In this document: positions 16,769 through 25,857 of the stretch, one piece after another | Position numbering within the stretch: the stretch's first letter is position 1 | Layout: each line of letters opens with the position of its first letter | Source: Bifidobacterium biavatii DSM 23969 | GTDB taxonomy: Bacteria > Actinomycetota > Actinomycetes > Actinomycetales > Bifidobacteriaceae | Direction: 5' to 3' | Length of the DNA: 64,000 bases | Assembly: GCF_000741165.1 (NCBI RefSeq) | Contig: NZ_JGYN01000005.1 | Span: forward strand, 42,176 to 106,175 | The notes under the pieces: model-generated | The model's database searches: none | What the model saw: only the letters and a program-made list of their open reading frames with translations | What the model was told of the DNA's origin: nothing | Program-made: the position numbers and the translations under genes

Positions 16769-17407
16769 TTACAGCGAGAGGAACAGCTCGTGCAGACGCG
16801 TGTCACCGGTCAGCTCCGGATGGAACGCGGTGGCGAGGATGTTGCCCTGCCGCAGCGCGACCGGATGCCCGTCGACCGTGGTTTTCGTGTCAGCGGACGG
16901 CCCGACCGACACGACGTACGGCCCGCGGATGAACACGAGCGGCAGATCGGGCAGATAGTCCGCATCGCCCGGCTTGCCGAAGTCGGCGGTGGCGGCGAAC
17001 GAGCCGAGCTGGCGGCCGTACGCGTTGCGGCGGACGGTCGCGTCGAGCGCACCGAAGTACACGTTCGGATCGTTGTCGAGCCGGCTCGCGAGCAGGATCA
17101 TGCCGGCGCACGTACCGAACACCGGCTTGCCAGCGGCGATGTGCGCGGAGATCGGCTCAAACAGACCAGTCGAGCGCAACAGTTTGCCTTGGGTGGTGGA
17201 TTCGCCGCCGGGCAGGATCACGCGGTCGATCGACGAGTCGAAATCGTCGGCGGCGCGCAGTAGCTTCCACGGCGCGCCGAGCTTGTCGAGCACGGCCGCG
17301 TGTTCGGCGAACGCTCCTTGGACGGCGAGGATGCCGGTCACGCCGTACTTCGCGGTTTCGGCGTCGTCGGATTCCTCTTTGGCAATGTATTCAACAGCTA
17401 CAACCAT
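16769..17407 (-). CDS. pdxT: Pyridoxal 5'-phosphate synthase glutaminase subunit
   Basis: 212-residue class I glutaminase that supplies ammonia to PdxS. Motifs: GVLAVQGAFAEH-like N-terminus (here ILAVQGAFAEHAAVL), PGGESTTQ, nucleophile Cys in FGTCAGMI, IRGPYV, and the catalytic His/Glu in FHPELTGD. The first ~22 residues (acidic, before YGVTGILAVQG) extend the usual N-terminus; AAGGAGACAAC before ATG 17407 supports this start. Transcribed after pdxS with a hairpin in the gap. Confidence 0.95.
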   Translation of the reverse strand: MVVAVEYIAKEESDDAETAKYGVTGILAVQGAFAEHAAVLDKLGAPWKLLRAADDFDSSIDRVILPGGESTTQGKLLRSTGLFEPISAHIAAGKPVFGTCAGMILLASRLDNDPNVYFGALDATVRRNAYGRQLGSFAATADFGKPGDADYLPDLPLVFIRGPYVVSVGPSADTKTTVDGHPVALRQGNILATAFHPELTGDTRLHELFLSL

Positions 17408-17438
17408 GTTGTCTCCTTGCGCTGAGGCTTTTCGCAGT

Positions 17439-17478
17439 CCCGTGGGACGGGGAACGGGACGGTTCCCTGCCCCACGGG
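17439..17478. repeat. Intercistronic hairpin between pdxS and pdxT
   Basis: CCCGTGGG / CCCACGGG outer stem with GGGGAAC / GTTCCC inner stem. It could tune the pdxS:pdxT ratio by processing or partial termination. No T tract follows. Confidence 0.5.
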
Positions 17479-17506
17479 GAGTACGGGCCGCCTCCGCGGA
17501 ACGCGC

Positions 17507-18382
17507 TCACTCGCCGCGGGCGGCCATGATGGTCTGGATTTCGTCCTCGTTGATGCCGACCATCGCCTCGCCGAGGTTTTCAGACAGGCGCGCGAGCAGA
17601 TCGGCGTCCTGCCAGTTGGCGGTGGCCTGCACGATGGCGGCGGCGCGCTTGGCCGGGTCGCCGGACTTGAAGATGCCGGAGCCGACGAACACGCCTTCCG
17701 CGCCGAGTTCCATCATAAGCGCCGCGTCGGCCGGGGTGGCGACGCCGCCGGCGGCGAAGTTGACGACGGGCAGGCGGCCGTTGTCGTGCACGTACTTGGC
17801 GAGGTCGTACGGCACGGCGAGCTGCTTGGCCGCCTCGTACACCTCGTCGTCGCGCAGGCCGGCGAGTTCGCGGATCTGCTTGTTCATGGTGCGCATGTGG
17901 CGCACGGCCTGGATGACATCGCCGGTGCCGGGCTCGCCCTTGGTGCGGATCATGGCGGCGCCTTCGGCGATGCGGCGCAGCGCCTCGCCAAGGTTCTTCG
18001 CGCCGCACACGAACGGCACGTCGAACCGGTTCTTGTCGATGTGGTACACGTCGTCGGCCGGCGATAGGACCTCGGACTCGTCGATGTAGTCGATGTCGAT
18101 GGCCTGCAGGATGCGTGCTTCGGCGATGTGGCCGATGCGTACCTTGGCCATGACCGGGATGGACACGGCGGCCTGGATGCCCTTGATCATAGCCGGGTCG
18201 GACATGCGCGAGACGCCGCCGGCGGCGCGGATGTCGGCCGGGATGCGTTCGAGCGCCATGACGGCGCACGCGCCGGCGTCCTGCGCGATCTTGGCCTGTT
18301 CGGGCGTGGTCACGTCCATGATGACGCCGCCCTTGAGCATTTGGGCGAGGTTGCGGTTGAGTTCGGCGCGGTTCTGCGTCAT
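17507..18382 (-). CDS. pdxS: Pyridoxal 5'-phosphate synthase lyase subunit
   Basis: 291-residue TIM-barrel enzyme that makes PLP from ribose 5-phosphate, glyceraldehyde 3-phosphate and ammonia. Typical strings are [41 protein letters not shown], and TKGEPGTGD. The GGGGGA site before ATG 18382 fixes the start; the in-frame extension upstream is non-protein-like. First gene of pdxS-pdxT-pdxR on the minus strand. Confidence 0.97.
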   Translation of the reverse strand: MTQNRAELNRNLAQMLKGGVIMDVTTPEQAKIAQDAGACAVMALERIPADIRAAGGVSRMSDPAMIKGIQAAVSIPVMAKVRIGHIAEARILQAIDIDYIDESEVLSPADDVYHIDKNRFDVPFVCGAKNLGEALRRIAEGAAMIRTKGEPGTGDVIQAVRHMRTMNKQIRELAGLRDDEVYEAAKQLAVPYDLAKYVHDNGRLPVVNFAAGGVATPADAALMMELGAEGVFVGSGIFKSGDPAKRAAAIVQATANWQDADLLARLSENLGEAMVGINEDEIQTIMAARGE

Positions 18383-18496
18383 GGTGTCCCCCTGTGGTCT
18401 GTGGTCAGTCTGTGGCCGACCGGCCGTGAACGGCCGGATCGTGTTCGTTGATGTGCGATTGACAACGCGACCATTATCAAATGCGCGCATTGCCTG

Positions 18497-18529
18497 CCAA
18501 TGGACCAGTCCAATTCGGACCAGACCAAT
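18497..18529. promoter_or_regulatory. Candidate PdxR operator (direct repeats)
   Basis: On the minus strand ATTGGTCTGGTCC and ATTGGACTGGTCC repeat with a 15-bp period, followed by a third ATTGG. It lies 115-147 bp upstream of the pdxS start, where the promoter should be. MocR regulators are known to bind direct-repeat sites; binding by this PdxR is inference. Confidence 0.55.
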
Positions 18530-18779
18530 CCGCACGTTCCTCACCCAGCCAATTCCGCCGCGCCCGCCCGCGTCATCGCGCTTCATGCACGCCCGCCGCA
18601 CAGTGTTTCACGCAACGTTCCGCGCATTGTTACGCATCGTCGCGCATCGTCACATATCGTCACGCGCGTCGCAATGCATCGCACAACTCTCGACCCACCC
18701 GCAAGAATTCATCTCCGCTTCATCGCGACGCACCATCCGGGCAACGGGTCCGACAGATCATGCGCGTACCACTGGAATC

Positions 18780-20255
18780 ATGCAGATCAGGATGGTAGCT
18801 CAGCACTGCACGCAAGTACGAATGCCCTCCCCCGCGTATCGTGTGACGGCGCCCGCATCCCGTACCATTCACACCACACGCGCCGCGAACACCGCCTCGG
18901 CACGCGCAATCACCGCCGCTCACACCGCTCCGACCGCGCACGCCGTGCCCCGCCTGAATCTCGTCCAGACGTTCTCCATCGGCTTCGGCATGCTCGCCAT
19001 CGCCGCCGCGTGGGCCATGTACAACGCGTTCGTGCCGATCAAGCTCAAGGAGCTGGCCATCCCCACCGCCATCGTCGGTGTCATCATGGGCATCGATAAT
19101 CTGTGCGGTTTCACCGTGCAGCCGCTGTGCGGCATTCTGTCCGACAAGGTTCGCACCCGCTGGGGTCGGCGCATTCCGTTCGCCCTATTCGCAATCCCCG
19201 CGGCAGCTATGTGCCTGATGCTCATCGCCGCGGCGCCGAACGCTCCGCTGACGATCGCCGCGGTTGTCGTCTACGCGCTGCTCATGTCAACGTGCCGTGC
19301 GCCGATCGTCGCGCTCATGCCGGACGTAACCGCGTCCAGCCAGCGCAGCACGGCAAACGGCGTCATCAATTTCATGGGGTCGATCGGCAACGTGCTCGCG
19401 CTCGGCGGCGGCAGCCTTCTGTATCGGCGGTACGGCATGTCCGTCACGTTCGTCGCGGGCGCGTTCATCATGGTCGCCGCGGTCGCGGCATTGGCGAGTC
19501 TGGTGCGCGAGCCGGCCGAGTTCCGCACTGAACCGGGCGAGCCGGCGCATCTGCCGTTTGTCAGCTGGCGCGAGTTCCGCGCCGCCGCGGTGCCGCAGCT
19601 TGATCTTGACGACGACGATCGCCGCCGCTTCCGGCTGATGCTGCTGATCTTGTTCCTGTACACGATGGGGTCGAGCGCGATCGAAACGTATTTCACACTG
19701 TACGCGACGCACGATCTGGGCATGGACGCGGGCGCGGCGAGCGGCGGACTGGTTTGGTTCGCGATCAGCGGCATCATGTTCGCGATTCCGGCCGGCTGGC
19801 TGGGCACGCGGTTCGGCCGGCGCGCGACGATGGGCGCGGGTCTGCTGTTGGCAATGCTGATGCTGGCGCCGATGCCGTGGGTCGGGCGCGCGGAGCTGTT
19901 GCCGTATCTTGCGTTCGCGTTCGGCATCCTGTGGATGATGGTGCTGGTCAACGCGCTGCCGTGGGTCGCCGAGTTGGGCGGTACGGAGCATACCGGCACG
20001 ATGACCGCGTACTACTATCTCGCCACGTCGGGCGGCGCGGCGATCAGTCCGGCGCTGTTCGGCCTGATCCAGCAGGCGACCGGCTCGTACCGGTGGATGT
20101 TCCTGTATGCGATCGCCGGATTCGCGATGGCGCTGGTCCTGATGCCGTTCGCCGGCAAATCGCTCGCCGACGCGTTGCCTCGCGGCGTGCGCATTCCCGC
20201 CCACGCCGCCGCTTGGTCACGCGATGGAAAATCCACCACTCTTGCCATCGGGTGA
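18780..20255 (+). CDS. MFS transporter (sugar/GPH-like branch)
   Basis: About 490 residues with 12 predicted membrane helices. The N-terminal half has SIGFGMLAIAAAWAMYNAFV, then GIDNLCGFTVQPLCGILSDK and TRWGRRIPF (MFS loop 2-3 signature), resembling GPH/SLC45-like sugar carriers. A ~55-residue Ala/Thr-rich stretch precedes the first helix. No convincing ribosome site is seen, so the start (18780, 18792 or 18822) is uncertain. The last codons run into a repeat cluster, so the C-terminal tail is repeat-derived. Substrate unknown. Confidence 0.8.
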   Translation: MQIRMVAQHCTQVRMPSPAYRVTAPASRTIHTTRAANTASARAITAAHTAPTAHAVPRLNLVQTFSIGFGMLAIAAAWAMYNAFVPIKLKELAIPTAIVGVIMGIDNLCGFTVQPLCGILSDKVRTRWGRRIPFALFAIPAAAMCLMLIAAAPNAPLTIAAVVVYALLMSTCRAPIVALMPDVTASSQRSTANGVINFMGSIGNVLALGGGSLLYRRYGMSVTFVAGAFIMVAAVAALASLVREPAEFRTEPGEPAHLPFVSWREFRAAAVPQLDLDDDDRRRFRLMLLILFLYTMGSSAIETYFTLYATHDLGMDAGAASGGLVWFAISGIMFAIPAGWLGTRFGRRATMGAGLLLAMLMLAPMPWVGRAELLPYLAFAFGILWMMVLVNALPWVAELGGTEHTGTMTAYYYLATSGGAAISPALFGLIQQATGSYRWMFLYAIAGFAMALVLMPFAGKSLADALPRGVRIPAHAAAWSRDGKSTTLAIG

Positions 20256-20555
20256 CACGGTCAGCCGGCACGCGGTGGAATTGCTACGTTCATATGCCAT
20301 CCCGTGACCACCCAACAGTGCAAAACAAGGTCACAGGATGGCTAAACAGCCGGTCTTACCATCCCATGACAAACCCCTCTCTCACGCGATGGCAGTCAAA
20401 CGTTCCACTTCCATCCCGTGACCTCCCAACAACACAAAACAAGGTCACGGGATGGCAAACCCCGCCGGTCTTACCATTCCGTGGCCCTCTGCCCAATCAC
20501 GCGATGGACATCAAACGATTGACTTCCATCGCGTGACCGAAACAGCACGGCATGG
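20215..20555. repeat. Cluster of 12 alternating copies of a CCATCCCGTGACC motif
   Basis: Half-sites alternate in orientation and pair as six successive hairpins: 20215/20245, 20297/20332, 20359/20382, 20411/20443, 20474/20496 and 20526/20545. Examples are GGTCACGCGATGG and CCATCCCGTGACC. Hairpins 2-3 and 4-5 are also a 114-bp direct duplication. The first hairpin overlaps the MFS stop codon. One more hairpin of this family lies at 26544-26586. Confidence 0.85.
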
Positions 20556-20575
20556 CAAACAGGAGGCGGGAGTAA

Positions 20576-20794
20576 TCAATCCTCGTCGGGCTCATATTCG
20601 AGGATGTCGCCAGGCTGACAGTCGAGCGCTTCGCAGATCGCGGCCAGCGTGGTGAACCGGATGGCCGAGACGCGGTTGTTCTTGATCTTCGACAGGTTCA
20701 CATTCGTGATGCCCACCTGATCGGCCAGCCAGTTCAGCGACCGCCCGCGCTCGACCATCATCCGGTCGAGCCGGAGCACGATCCGTCCGCCCAT
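20576..20794 (-). CDS. Small HTH (XRE/YozG-like) transcriptional regulator
   Basis: 72-residue single-domain helix-turn-helix protein (LNWLADQVGITNVNLSKIKNN, then LAAICEALDCQPGDILEY). CGGAGG upstream supports ATG 20794. It directly follows the membrane protein gene on the same strand (16 bp gap). Such pairs of a DUF2975-like membrane protein and a YozG-type regulator are common in Gram-positives; the signal sensed is unknown. Confidence 0.88.
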   Translation of the reverse strand: MGGRIVLRLDRMMVERGRSLNWLADQVGITNVNLSKIKNNRVSAIRFTTLAAICEALDCQPGDILEYEPDED

Positions 20795-20810
20795 CGCACG
20801 CCTCCGATCG

Positions 20811-21482
20811 TCACAGCAGCCCGTCCACGTCGCGCTGCAGCGTCGCGCCGTAGCCGAACACGAACGACAGCAGGAACATGAGCGCTCCGGCCAATATGTA
20901 TTCAAGCATCGAGAAGAACTCCAACGAAACGCCGACCGGTGATCCGACAATCACAAACAGCACCGACGCCACGGACATGACGCCCGCGATCACCGGCTTG
21001 AGTATCAACCCCCAGCCGATGCGCTCCAGCCCGTGCTGCGCATCGGCGCAGAACGGCGTCAAACCGTCCGCGCCCGCATTCGTCGCCTCATCCGATTCGC
21101 CGCCGGCCCACGTGCCGATCGCCACGCACAAATCGCGGGCGCCGCTGGCCACGAGCACGTTCAGATACGCGTTCGCCACGCCCGCGAGACCGAAGAACAC
21201 CAGCGGCAGGCCGCCGTCGTGGAATTGGAACCGCACGCCGGCGATCTGCGCGGCCATGCCGAAGAACCCGTTGCCAAACTGCAGTCCATACGAGGTCACA
21301 TCGCCGTCGCGCGTCGTGAGCAGCCACGGGTTGAACAGGCAGAGGATGAAGCCGATCTCGATAAGCACGGTGTATGCCACGCTTATCCACGACACCACCA
21401 CGAGTATGCCGCCGATGCGCGTGCCGAGGCGGGCGTAGGTGCGCACGTTTTCACGATTGCATGTCCATGTCAGGCGTTTCAT
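20811..21482 (-). CDS. Multi-pass membrane protein paired with HTH regulator (DUF2975-like)
   Basis: 223 residues with about four hydrophobic segments (for example IGGILVVVSWISVAYTVLI, LPLVFFGLAGVANAYLNVL, and the C-terminal YILAGALMFLLSFVFGYGA). AAGGAGG lies just before ATG 21482. Organisation and gene partner resemble DUF2975 proteins, but the central ~60 residues (GDVTSYGLQFGNGF, GGESDEATNAGADG) are unfamiliar. Probably a membrane partner of the downstream regulator. The AT-rich promoter contains TTTAT-N9-ATAAA, a possible operator. Confidence 0.7.
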   Translation of the reverse strand: MKRLTWTCNRENVRTYARLGTRIGGILVVVSWISVAYTVLIEIGFILCLFNPWLLTTRDGDVTSYGLQFGNGFFGMAAQIAGVRFQFHDGGLPLVFFGLAGVANAYLNVLVASGARDLCVAIGTWAGGESDEATNAGADGLTPFCADAQHGLERIGWGLILKPVIAGVMSVASVLFVIVGSPVGVSLEFFSMLEYILAGALMFLLSFVFGYGATLQRDVDGLL

Positions 21483-21716
21483 GATGACCTCCTTGTCATC
21501 CCCGGACCGGCCCATCACGACCGTCACGGCTTGCTGTTCACCTCCAGTATCCGCCTATATTTATCGTTTGTCAATAAACTTTTAATGCCCAACGACTATT
21601 CACGAGATATTCCGACCCAGCCGCGCAGATACCCCACCGCAAAAGACCGAAAAACGCGAAACCCAGGCAATCGGGGCTTCGACCAAGACACAGCAAGGCA
21701 GAAGGCATGGAAACAC

Positions 21717-23867
21717 TCACCTCGCCGACGCGGCCAGCACGTCCATGAATCCGAGCCCGCGCAGATACCCCTTACCCGCGGTGATGTCGTACTGAATGAG
21801 CCGATAGTCGCTCAGCAACTGTTTGGTCGCGGCCGACGCGTGCGCGACGTCGATCTGCTTACCGTTCGCGTCGAGATACAGCGGCGTGCCGTCGGGGATG
21901 CGCGTCCACCCCTGCGTCACGTTGACTACGGGCGGTTCCATCGCCGGCACGGCCCGGTGCATGGCCGTCAGGAACGCGAGGTACGGCGAGATACGCGCGT
22001 CCATGTGCGCGGCGGCCTGCGCCAGGAGATAGTTCGGCGACGTGTACGCGTTCTCCGCAACCGAATCAGCGGCCGCGACGCCACTCGCCGCAGCGCCCTC
22101 GCCGACCGCCGCTTCGGCCTTGCGAGCCGCCTCGCGCCCGGCCTTGTTCGACCAGATGAAATAGTCAGTCTCGTGCAGCGGGATCGAATTGCGATCGTCC
22201 GCGCTCGCGTGCTTGTAGATGCTCGGCAGATGGTCGCCGTAGAAGATCACCGTGACCGGCTTGCTCAGCGCGTCGAGCTTGTCGAGGAACGCTTTGGTGT
22301 ACTGGTCGGTGTAGTTCATGCCCTTGGCGTACGTGTCGATGTGCATGCGCTCGTCGGCAGCGAGCGGCGTGCCGGTCGTGGAGGACGCCTTGAATTGGTT
22401 GTCGTTGTACCAGTTGTCGTAGCCCATATGGTTTTGCATGGTGACCAGCTGGATGAATCGGCCGCCGGATTCGGAAGTCGTCTTGTTGGACGTCTTGACC
22501 GTCGCCGTATCGGCCGTCGCGCCGTCCGCGCCAGACGCCCCCGCCTTGTCCTCGATCAGCTTGAGCACGCTGTCATACGACGTTTCGTCGCTGATGTAGT
22601 GCGACCGGTCGATACGTTTCGCCTGCTTGGCGATGAGCGGATCGTCCTGCGAGTAAAACGCGCCGAATCCGAACTTGCGGTAGTTGGTCGAACGCGAGTA
22701 CAGCGCGGGATTGTACGGATGCACCGCCTCGCTGCCCGCGCCGCCCGCGTTCCATATCTGGTTGAACGAGGGCGCCCAGCTCATCTGCGGCACGAGCTGC
22801 TGGTACGGGCTCGACAGCGACGCGTCGAAGTTGGTCATACTCAGGCCGGTGAGCGCCTGGAATTCGAGATTGGCCGTACCGCCGCCGTAGCCGGACGAGA
22901 GCATGAGTCCGGACGTGGTCGTTTTCTTGAGCGCGCGGATGTACGGCATCGGGTCGTCGTTGAGCGCGACGCCGGGCACGCGCGTCGGGTCGGAGAATGA
23001 TTCGGACAGGATCATGACGACCGTGCTGTCGGCCAGGTCCGCACCGCGCGTCGCGTTGATCGTCGCCGCCTGCTTGGCGTAGCGTTGCGCGACGTCGCGC
23101 ATCGTCGCCTCGCTGTAGCCGGCCGGCTCGTCCATGACTTTTGGCCGGGCGAGTCGCAGAAAGCCTACCGCGACACCGTTCGATTGCGCGTCCGCGATCG
23201 AATCCCACAGTTTCGCGCGATCGCCGAATCCGGCCGCGAACGAGTTCGCCCACGATCCGCTCGTGCCAAGGTCGGCGGAGAACGCGACGAGTAGCGACGC
23301 GCACAGCACGGCCGCGATGCCGCGGCGGACGCGTCCGACGAATCGTCGCGGCGTGGCGATGAGCGACCGGCGCGTGTCGAACAGTGCGGCCGTGATGCAC
23401 GCGACGAGCAGGATCGCGACCGTGACGCTCATCTGCACGATCGCGTCGGTCGATCCGGCCGGCATGTTGGTGACCGTGTCGCCCATGCCGCCCGCCCCGC
23501 CGCTGGCCATGAGCGTGATGTCGGTGGGCCGGATCGTTTCGGAGCGCACGAGCACCTTCATGCGTTCGAATACGGCGATGACGCCGATGACGACGACGAA
23601 CAGCCCGCTAGCGATCCAGAACCGGTTGGTCGCGAACACGAGCACCGCGTACACTGCGCCGACGACGATGAGGTTGAGCAGGAACTGGTACTGTCCGCCG
23701 CCCGTGAACGTTTTCGCGACGAATTCCCACGGCGTGACGTGGGCGCGCACGATCATCACGCTCCACTGCAGCATGGCGACCCCGGCGGTCGCGAACAGCA
23801 CGAACGCAACCACGTACGCCCACCACGGAAACCAAGTGCGGATTTTCGAATTCACCAACAATGCCAC
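21717..23867 (-). CDS. LtaS-like phosphoglycerol transferase / sulfatase-fold membrane protein
   Basis: 716 residues: about five N-terminal membrane helices, then an extracytoplasmic sulfatase-like domain from ~residue 270. Hallmarks are VVMILSESFSDPT, GGGTANLEFQALTG (expected catalytic Thr), LVTMQNHMGYDNWYNDN, and VIFYGDHLPSIY. The family polymerises glycerol phosphate on lipoteichoic acid or decorates surface polymers. GTG start at 23867. The enzymatic product cannot be told from sequence. Confidence 0.87.
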   Translation of the reverse strand: MALLVNSKIRTWFPWWAYVVAFVLFATAGVAMLQWSVMIVRAHVTPWEFVAKTFTGGGQYQFLLNLIVVGAVYAVLVFATNRFWIASGLFVVVIGVIAVFERMKVLVRSETIRPTDITLMASGGAGGMGDTVTNMPAGSTDAIVQMSVTVAILLVACITAALFDTRRSLIATPRRFVGRVRRGIAAVLCASLLVAFSADLGTSGSWANSFAAGFGDRAKLWDSIADAQSNGVAVGFLRLARPKVMDEPAGYSEATMRDVAQRYAKQAATINATRGADLADSTVVMILSESFSDPTRVPGVALNDDPMPYIRALKKTTTSGLMLSSGYGGGTANLEFQALTGLSMTNFDASLSSPYQQLVPQMSWAPSFNQIWNAGGAGSEAVHPYNPALYSRSTNYRKFGFGAFYSQDDPLIAKQAKRIDRSHYISDETSYDSVLKLIEDKAGASGADGATADTATVKTSNKTTSESGGRFIQLVTMQNHMGYDNWYNDNQFKASSTTGTPLAADERMHIDTYAKGMNYTDQYTKAFLDKLDALSKPVTVIFYGDHLPSIYKHASADDRNSIPLHETDYFIWSNKAGREAARKAEAAVGEGAAASGVAAADSVAENAYTSPNYLLAQAAAHMDARISPYLAFLTAMHRAVPAMEPPVVNVTQGWTRIPDGTPLYLDANGKQIDVAHASAATKQLLSDYRLIQYDITAGKGYLRGLGFMDVLAASAR

Positions 23868-24233
23868 GGTTTCAGATTATGCAGGAACCCCGGCACTCCC
23901 CCGCACCGCGGACCGAATCGTCATCGCCCCGTAACCAAAATTCACCCGTTATCCACTCCCCAGCCGTTTTCCGATCGGCCAGATACGACCTCATCATGTA
24001 CCCCATCAGCAACAAATCCCCATGCGAATCGCTTTTCGTCGACCTGTTCCAATGACGCGACCGCCATCCTCCTGCTGTTCAAACTGCCACGTACGGGACT
24101 CAGCATTCCGAAGGACATCTCGCGAGTGAGGCCTTGACGACAGCTATTACGCCAAAGAAATCGGCCCGACTACCGTTCATCAGGATCCATTCGCGCTCGG
24201 ACGCAACGCAACGCAGACCAAGCATCACCTAGA
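23868..24233. other. Intergenic region with no recognisable gene
   Basis: About 370 bp between LtaS-like and the first ATPase array. Short open stretches exist (for example a run reading LFKLPRTGLSIPKDIS), but no start signal or family was recognised. It could hold the decayed end of a former gene and the LtaS-like promoter. Confidence 0.4.
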
Positions 24234-24325
24234 GCAGGGTTATGGTGAATGCAATAGCATTGTTATGGTTATTTCTACAGCAATGTTATGGTAATATGTA
24301 ATGCAGTATTTTGGTTGTTCTGATT
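24234..24325 (+). repeat. 23-bp tandem array (4 units) in front of orphan ATPase 1
   Basis: The core GTTATGGT starts at 24239, 24262 and 24285, with a diverged copy (ATTTTGGT) at 24308. Spacing is exactly 23 bp each time. The last core begins 30 bp before the ATPase ATG. The array is AT-rich against a GC-rich background. Confidence 0.85.
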
Positions 24326-24337
24326 GAGGAGTCATAC

Positions 24338-25516
24338 ATGATCCCGCGGTTACTCACCGAACAGGTGAAACGGTCCGCCGCCTGGTTTCCGATCGTTTCC
24401 GTCACCGGCCCGCGGCAAAGCGGCAAATCAACGCTGGTTCAACACGCCTTCCCGGACTATACGTATCTCAATCTGGAAGATCCAGAACTGCGCAATCAGG
24501 CAAACGTCGACCCGATCAGCTTCATTCGCAACCGTTCCACGCGCCTGATCATCGACGAGGCGCAATATGCGCCGGACCTGTTTTCCATGCTGCAAGTGGT
24601 TTCCGACGAAACGAAACAACCCGGACAATTCATCCTGTCCGGTTCGCAAAACTTCCTATTGCTCAAACAAATCAAGCAATCTCTGGCCGGCAGGGTCGGG
24701 GTACTGAAACTACTGCCGCTCTCATACGCGGAAACGCTCACGGCACGCCCTGAGCTCACCATCGAGGAGTTCACGCTCACCGGCGGCTATCCTCATCTGC
24801 ACAGCGCGCACGTACCGCGCGGCATCTTCTTCGAAAGTTATCTCAACAGCTATATCGAACGCGACGTCGCCGACTATCTCGACGTGCGCAACCTGACCAT
24901 GTTCCGCACTTTCCTGCGCCTGTGCGCCCAGCACGTTGGCGGACTGATCAAGGAAACCACGTTCGCCAACGAGCTCGGCATCACCTATCGCACCGTCAAA
25001 TCATGGATGTCGATCCTGGAGTCGAGCTATATCACGTTCAGCTTGCCGCCATATTTCGGCAATCTCAACAAGCGACTGACCAAAACGCCCAAATTGTACT
25101 TCTACGACACGGGTCTGCTCTGCCACCTGCTGCGCATCGAAACCGTGCAGGATCTTCAGGAGCATCCACTGTTTGGCGAAATCATTGAAAACCTCGTGAT
25201 ATCGGAAACCGTCAAGAGGTACTACAACGCACTCAAAACCCCGGAACTGTACTTCTACCGCGACGACAGCAAAATCGAAGTCGACCTCATCGACTGCACA
25301 CGCTCCCAGACCAAGCCAGAACTCATCGAAATCAAATCCGGGCGCATGTACCATGATCGATTCGCAAAGCACCTGCGCTCGATCGGCACGCTACTCAATG
25401 TTCCTGACGAGAACCGTACCGTCGCCATGCGCGTCGACAAACCATACACCGACCACGACGTCAACATATGCCCCATTCGAGAGCTGTTGTTGAAGGCGGA
25501 AGATCCTGTGTCTTGA
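24338..25516 (+). CDS. Orphan AAA ATPase with DUF4143-type C-terminus (ATPase 1)
   Basis: 392 residues. Walker A GPRQSGKST at 24-32, Walker B RLIIDEAQYAP near 70, sensor ILSGSQNF near 105, then a helical/winged-helix middle (ELGITYRTVKSWMSILES) and a C-terminal nuclease-like domain with EVDLI and ELIEIKSG (PD-(D/E)xK pattern). Start 24338 was chosen for GAGGAGTC upstream. The family is widespread but its function is not established; no toxin or partner gene is adjacent. It closely resembles ATPase 2 at 27569. The tandem array just upstream is likely its operator. Confidence 0.88.
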   Translation: MIPRLLTEQVKRSAAWFPIVSVTGPRQSGKSTLVQHAFPDYTYLNLEDPELRNQANVDPISFIRNRSTRLIIDEAQYAPDLFSMLQVVSDETKQPGQFILSGSQNFLLLKQIKQSLAGRVGVLKLLPLSYAETLTARPELTIEEFTLTGGYPHLHSAHVPRGIFFESYLNSYIERDVADYLDVRNLTMFRTFLRLCAQHVGGLIKETTFANELGITYRTVKSWMSILESSYITFSLPPYFGNLNKRLTKTPKLYFYDTGLLCHLLRIETVQDLQEHPLFGEIIENLVISETVKRYYNALKTPELYFYRDDSKIEVDLIDCTRSQTKPELIEIKSGRMYHDRFAKHLRSIGTLLNVPDENRTVAMRVDKPYTDHDVNICPIRELLLKAEDPVS

Positions 25517-25612
25517 TCCGAATGCGTTCGCGCCATTCGTACCTATCTGGACAACCGATGGCCGAATGCAACAATAGGCATCATGCTCAGCTCATCATCA
25601 CCACAAACAGAA

Positions 25613-25633
25613 CTTGAGTCTTGTTGGCTCAAG
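25613..25633. promoter_or_regulatory. HAIR-type HspR operator
   Basis: CTTGAGT-N7-GCTCAAG matches the actinobacterial HAIR consensus CTTGAGT-N7-ACTCAAG with one mismatch. It lies ~225 bp upstream of hsp20. HspR repression of chaperone genes through HAIR is known in actinobacteria including bifidobacteria. Confidence 0.8.
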
Positions 25634-25857
25634 TTTTTCACTGTGGGTAAAACCGGGGAATGGTTGCCGGGGATTGCCTATTGTGTGGGGTGAAAGGACA
25701 AGGCAGGAGCTCCGGAAGGGGCTCCGGGAACGGTCACGATAACCAGTTCGGCCGAATCTTCGGGGCGCGCCGCGACAGGCGGGTTCCGATGGTTGGCCGG
25801 GTCGGCGAGCCAAGCCGTTCCACTCCATGCAAGTTTTTTTGTTTAGGAGTACCGATT

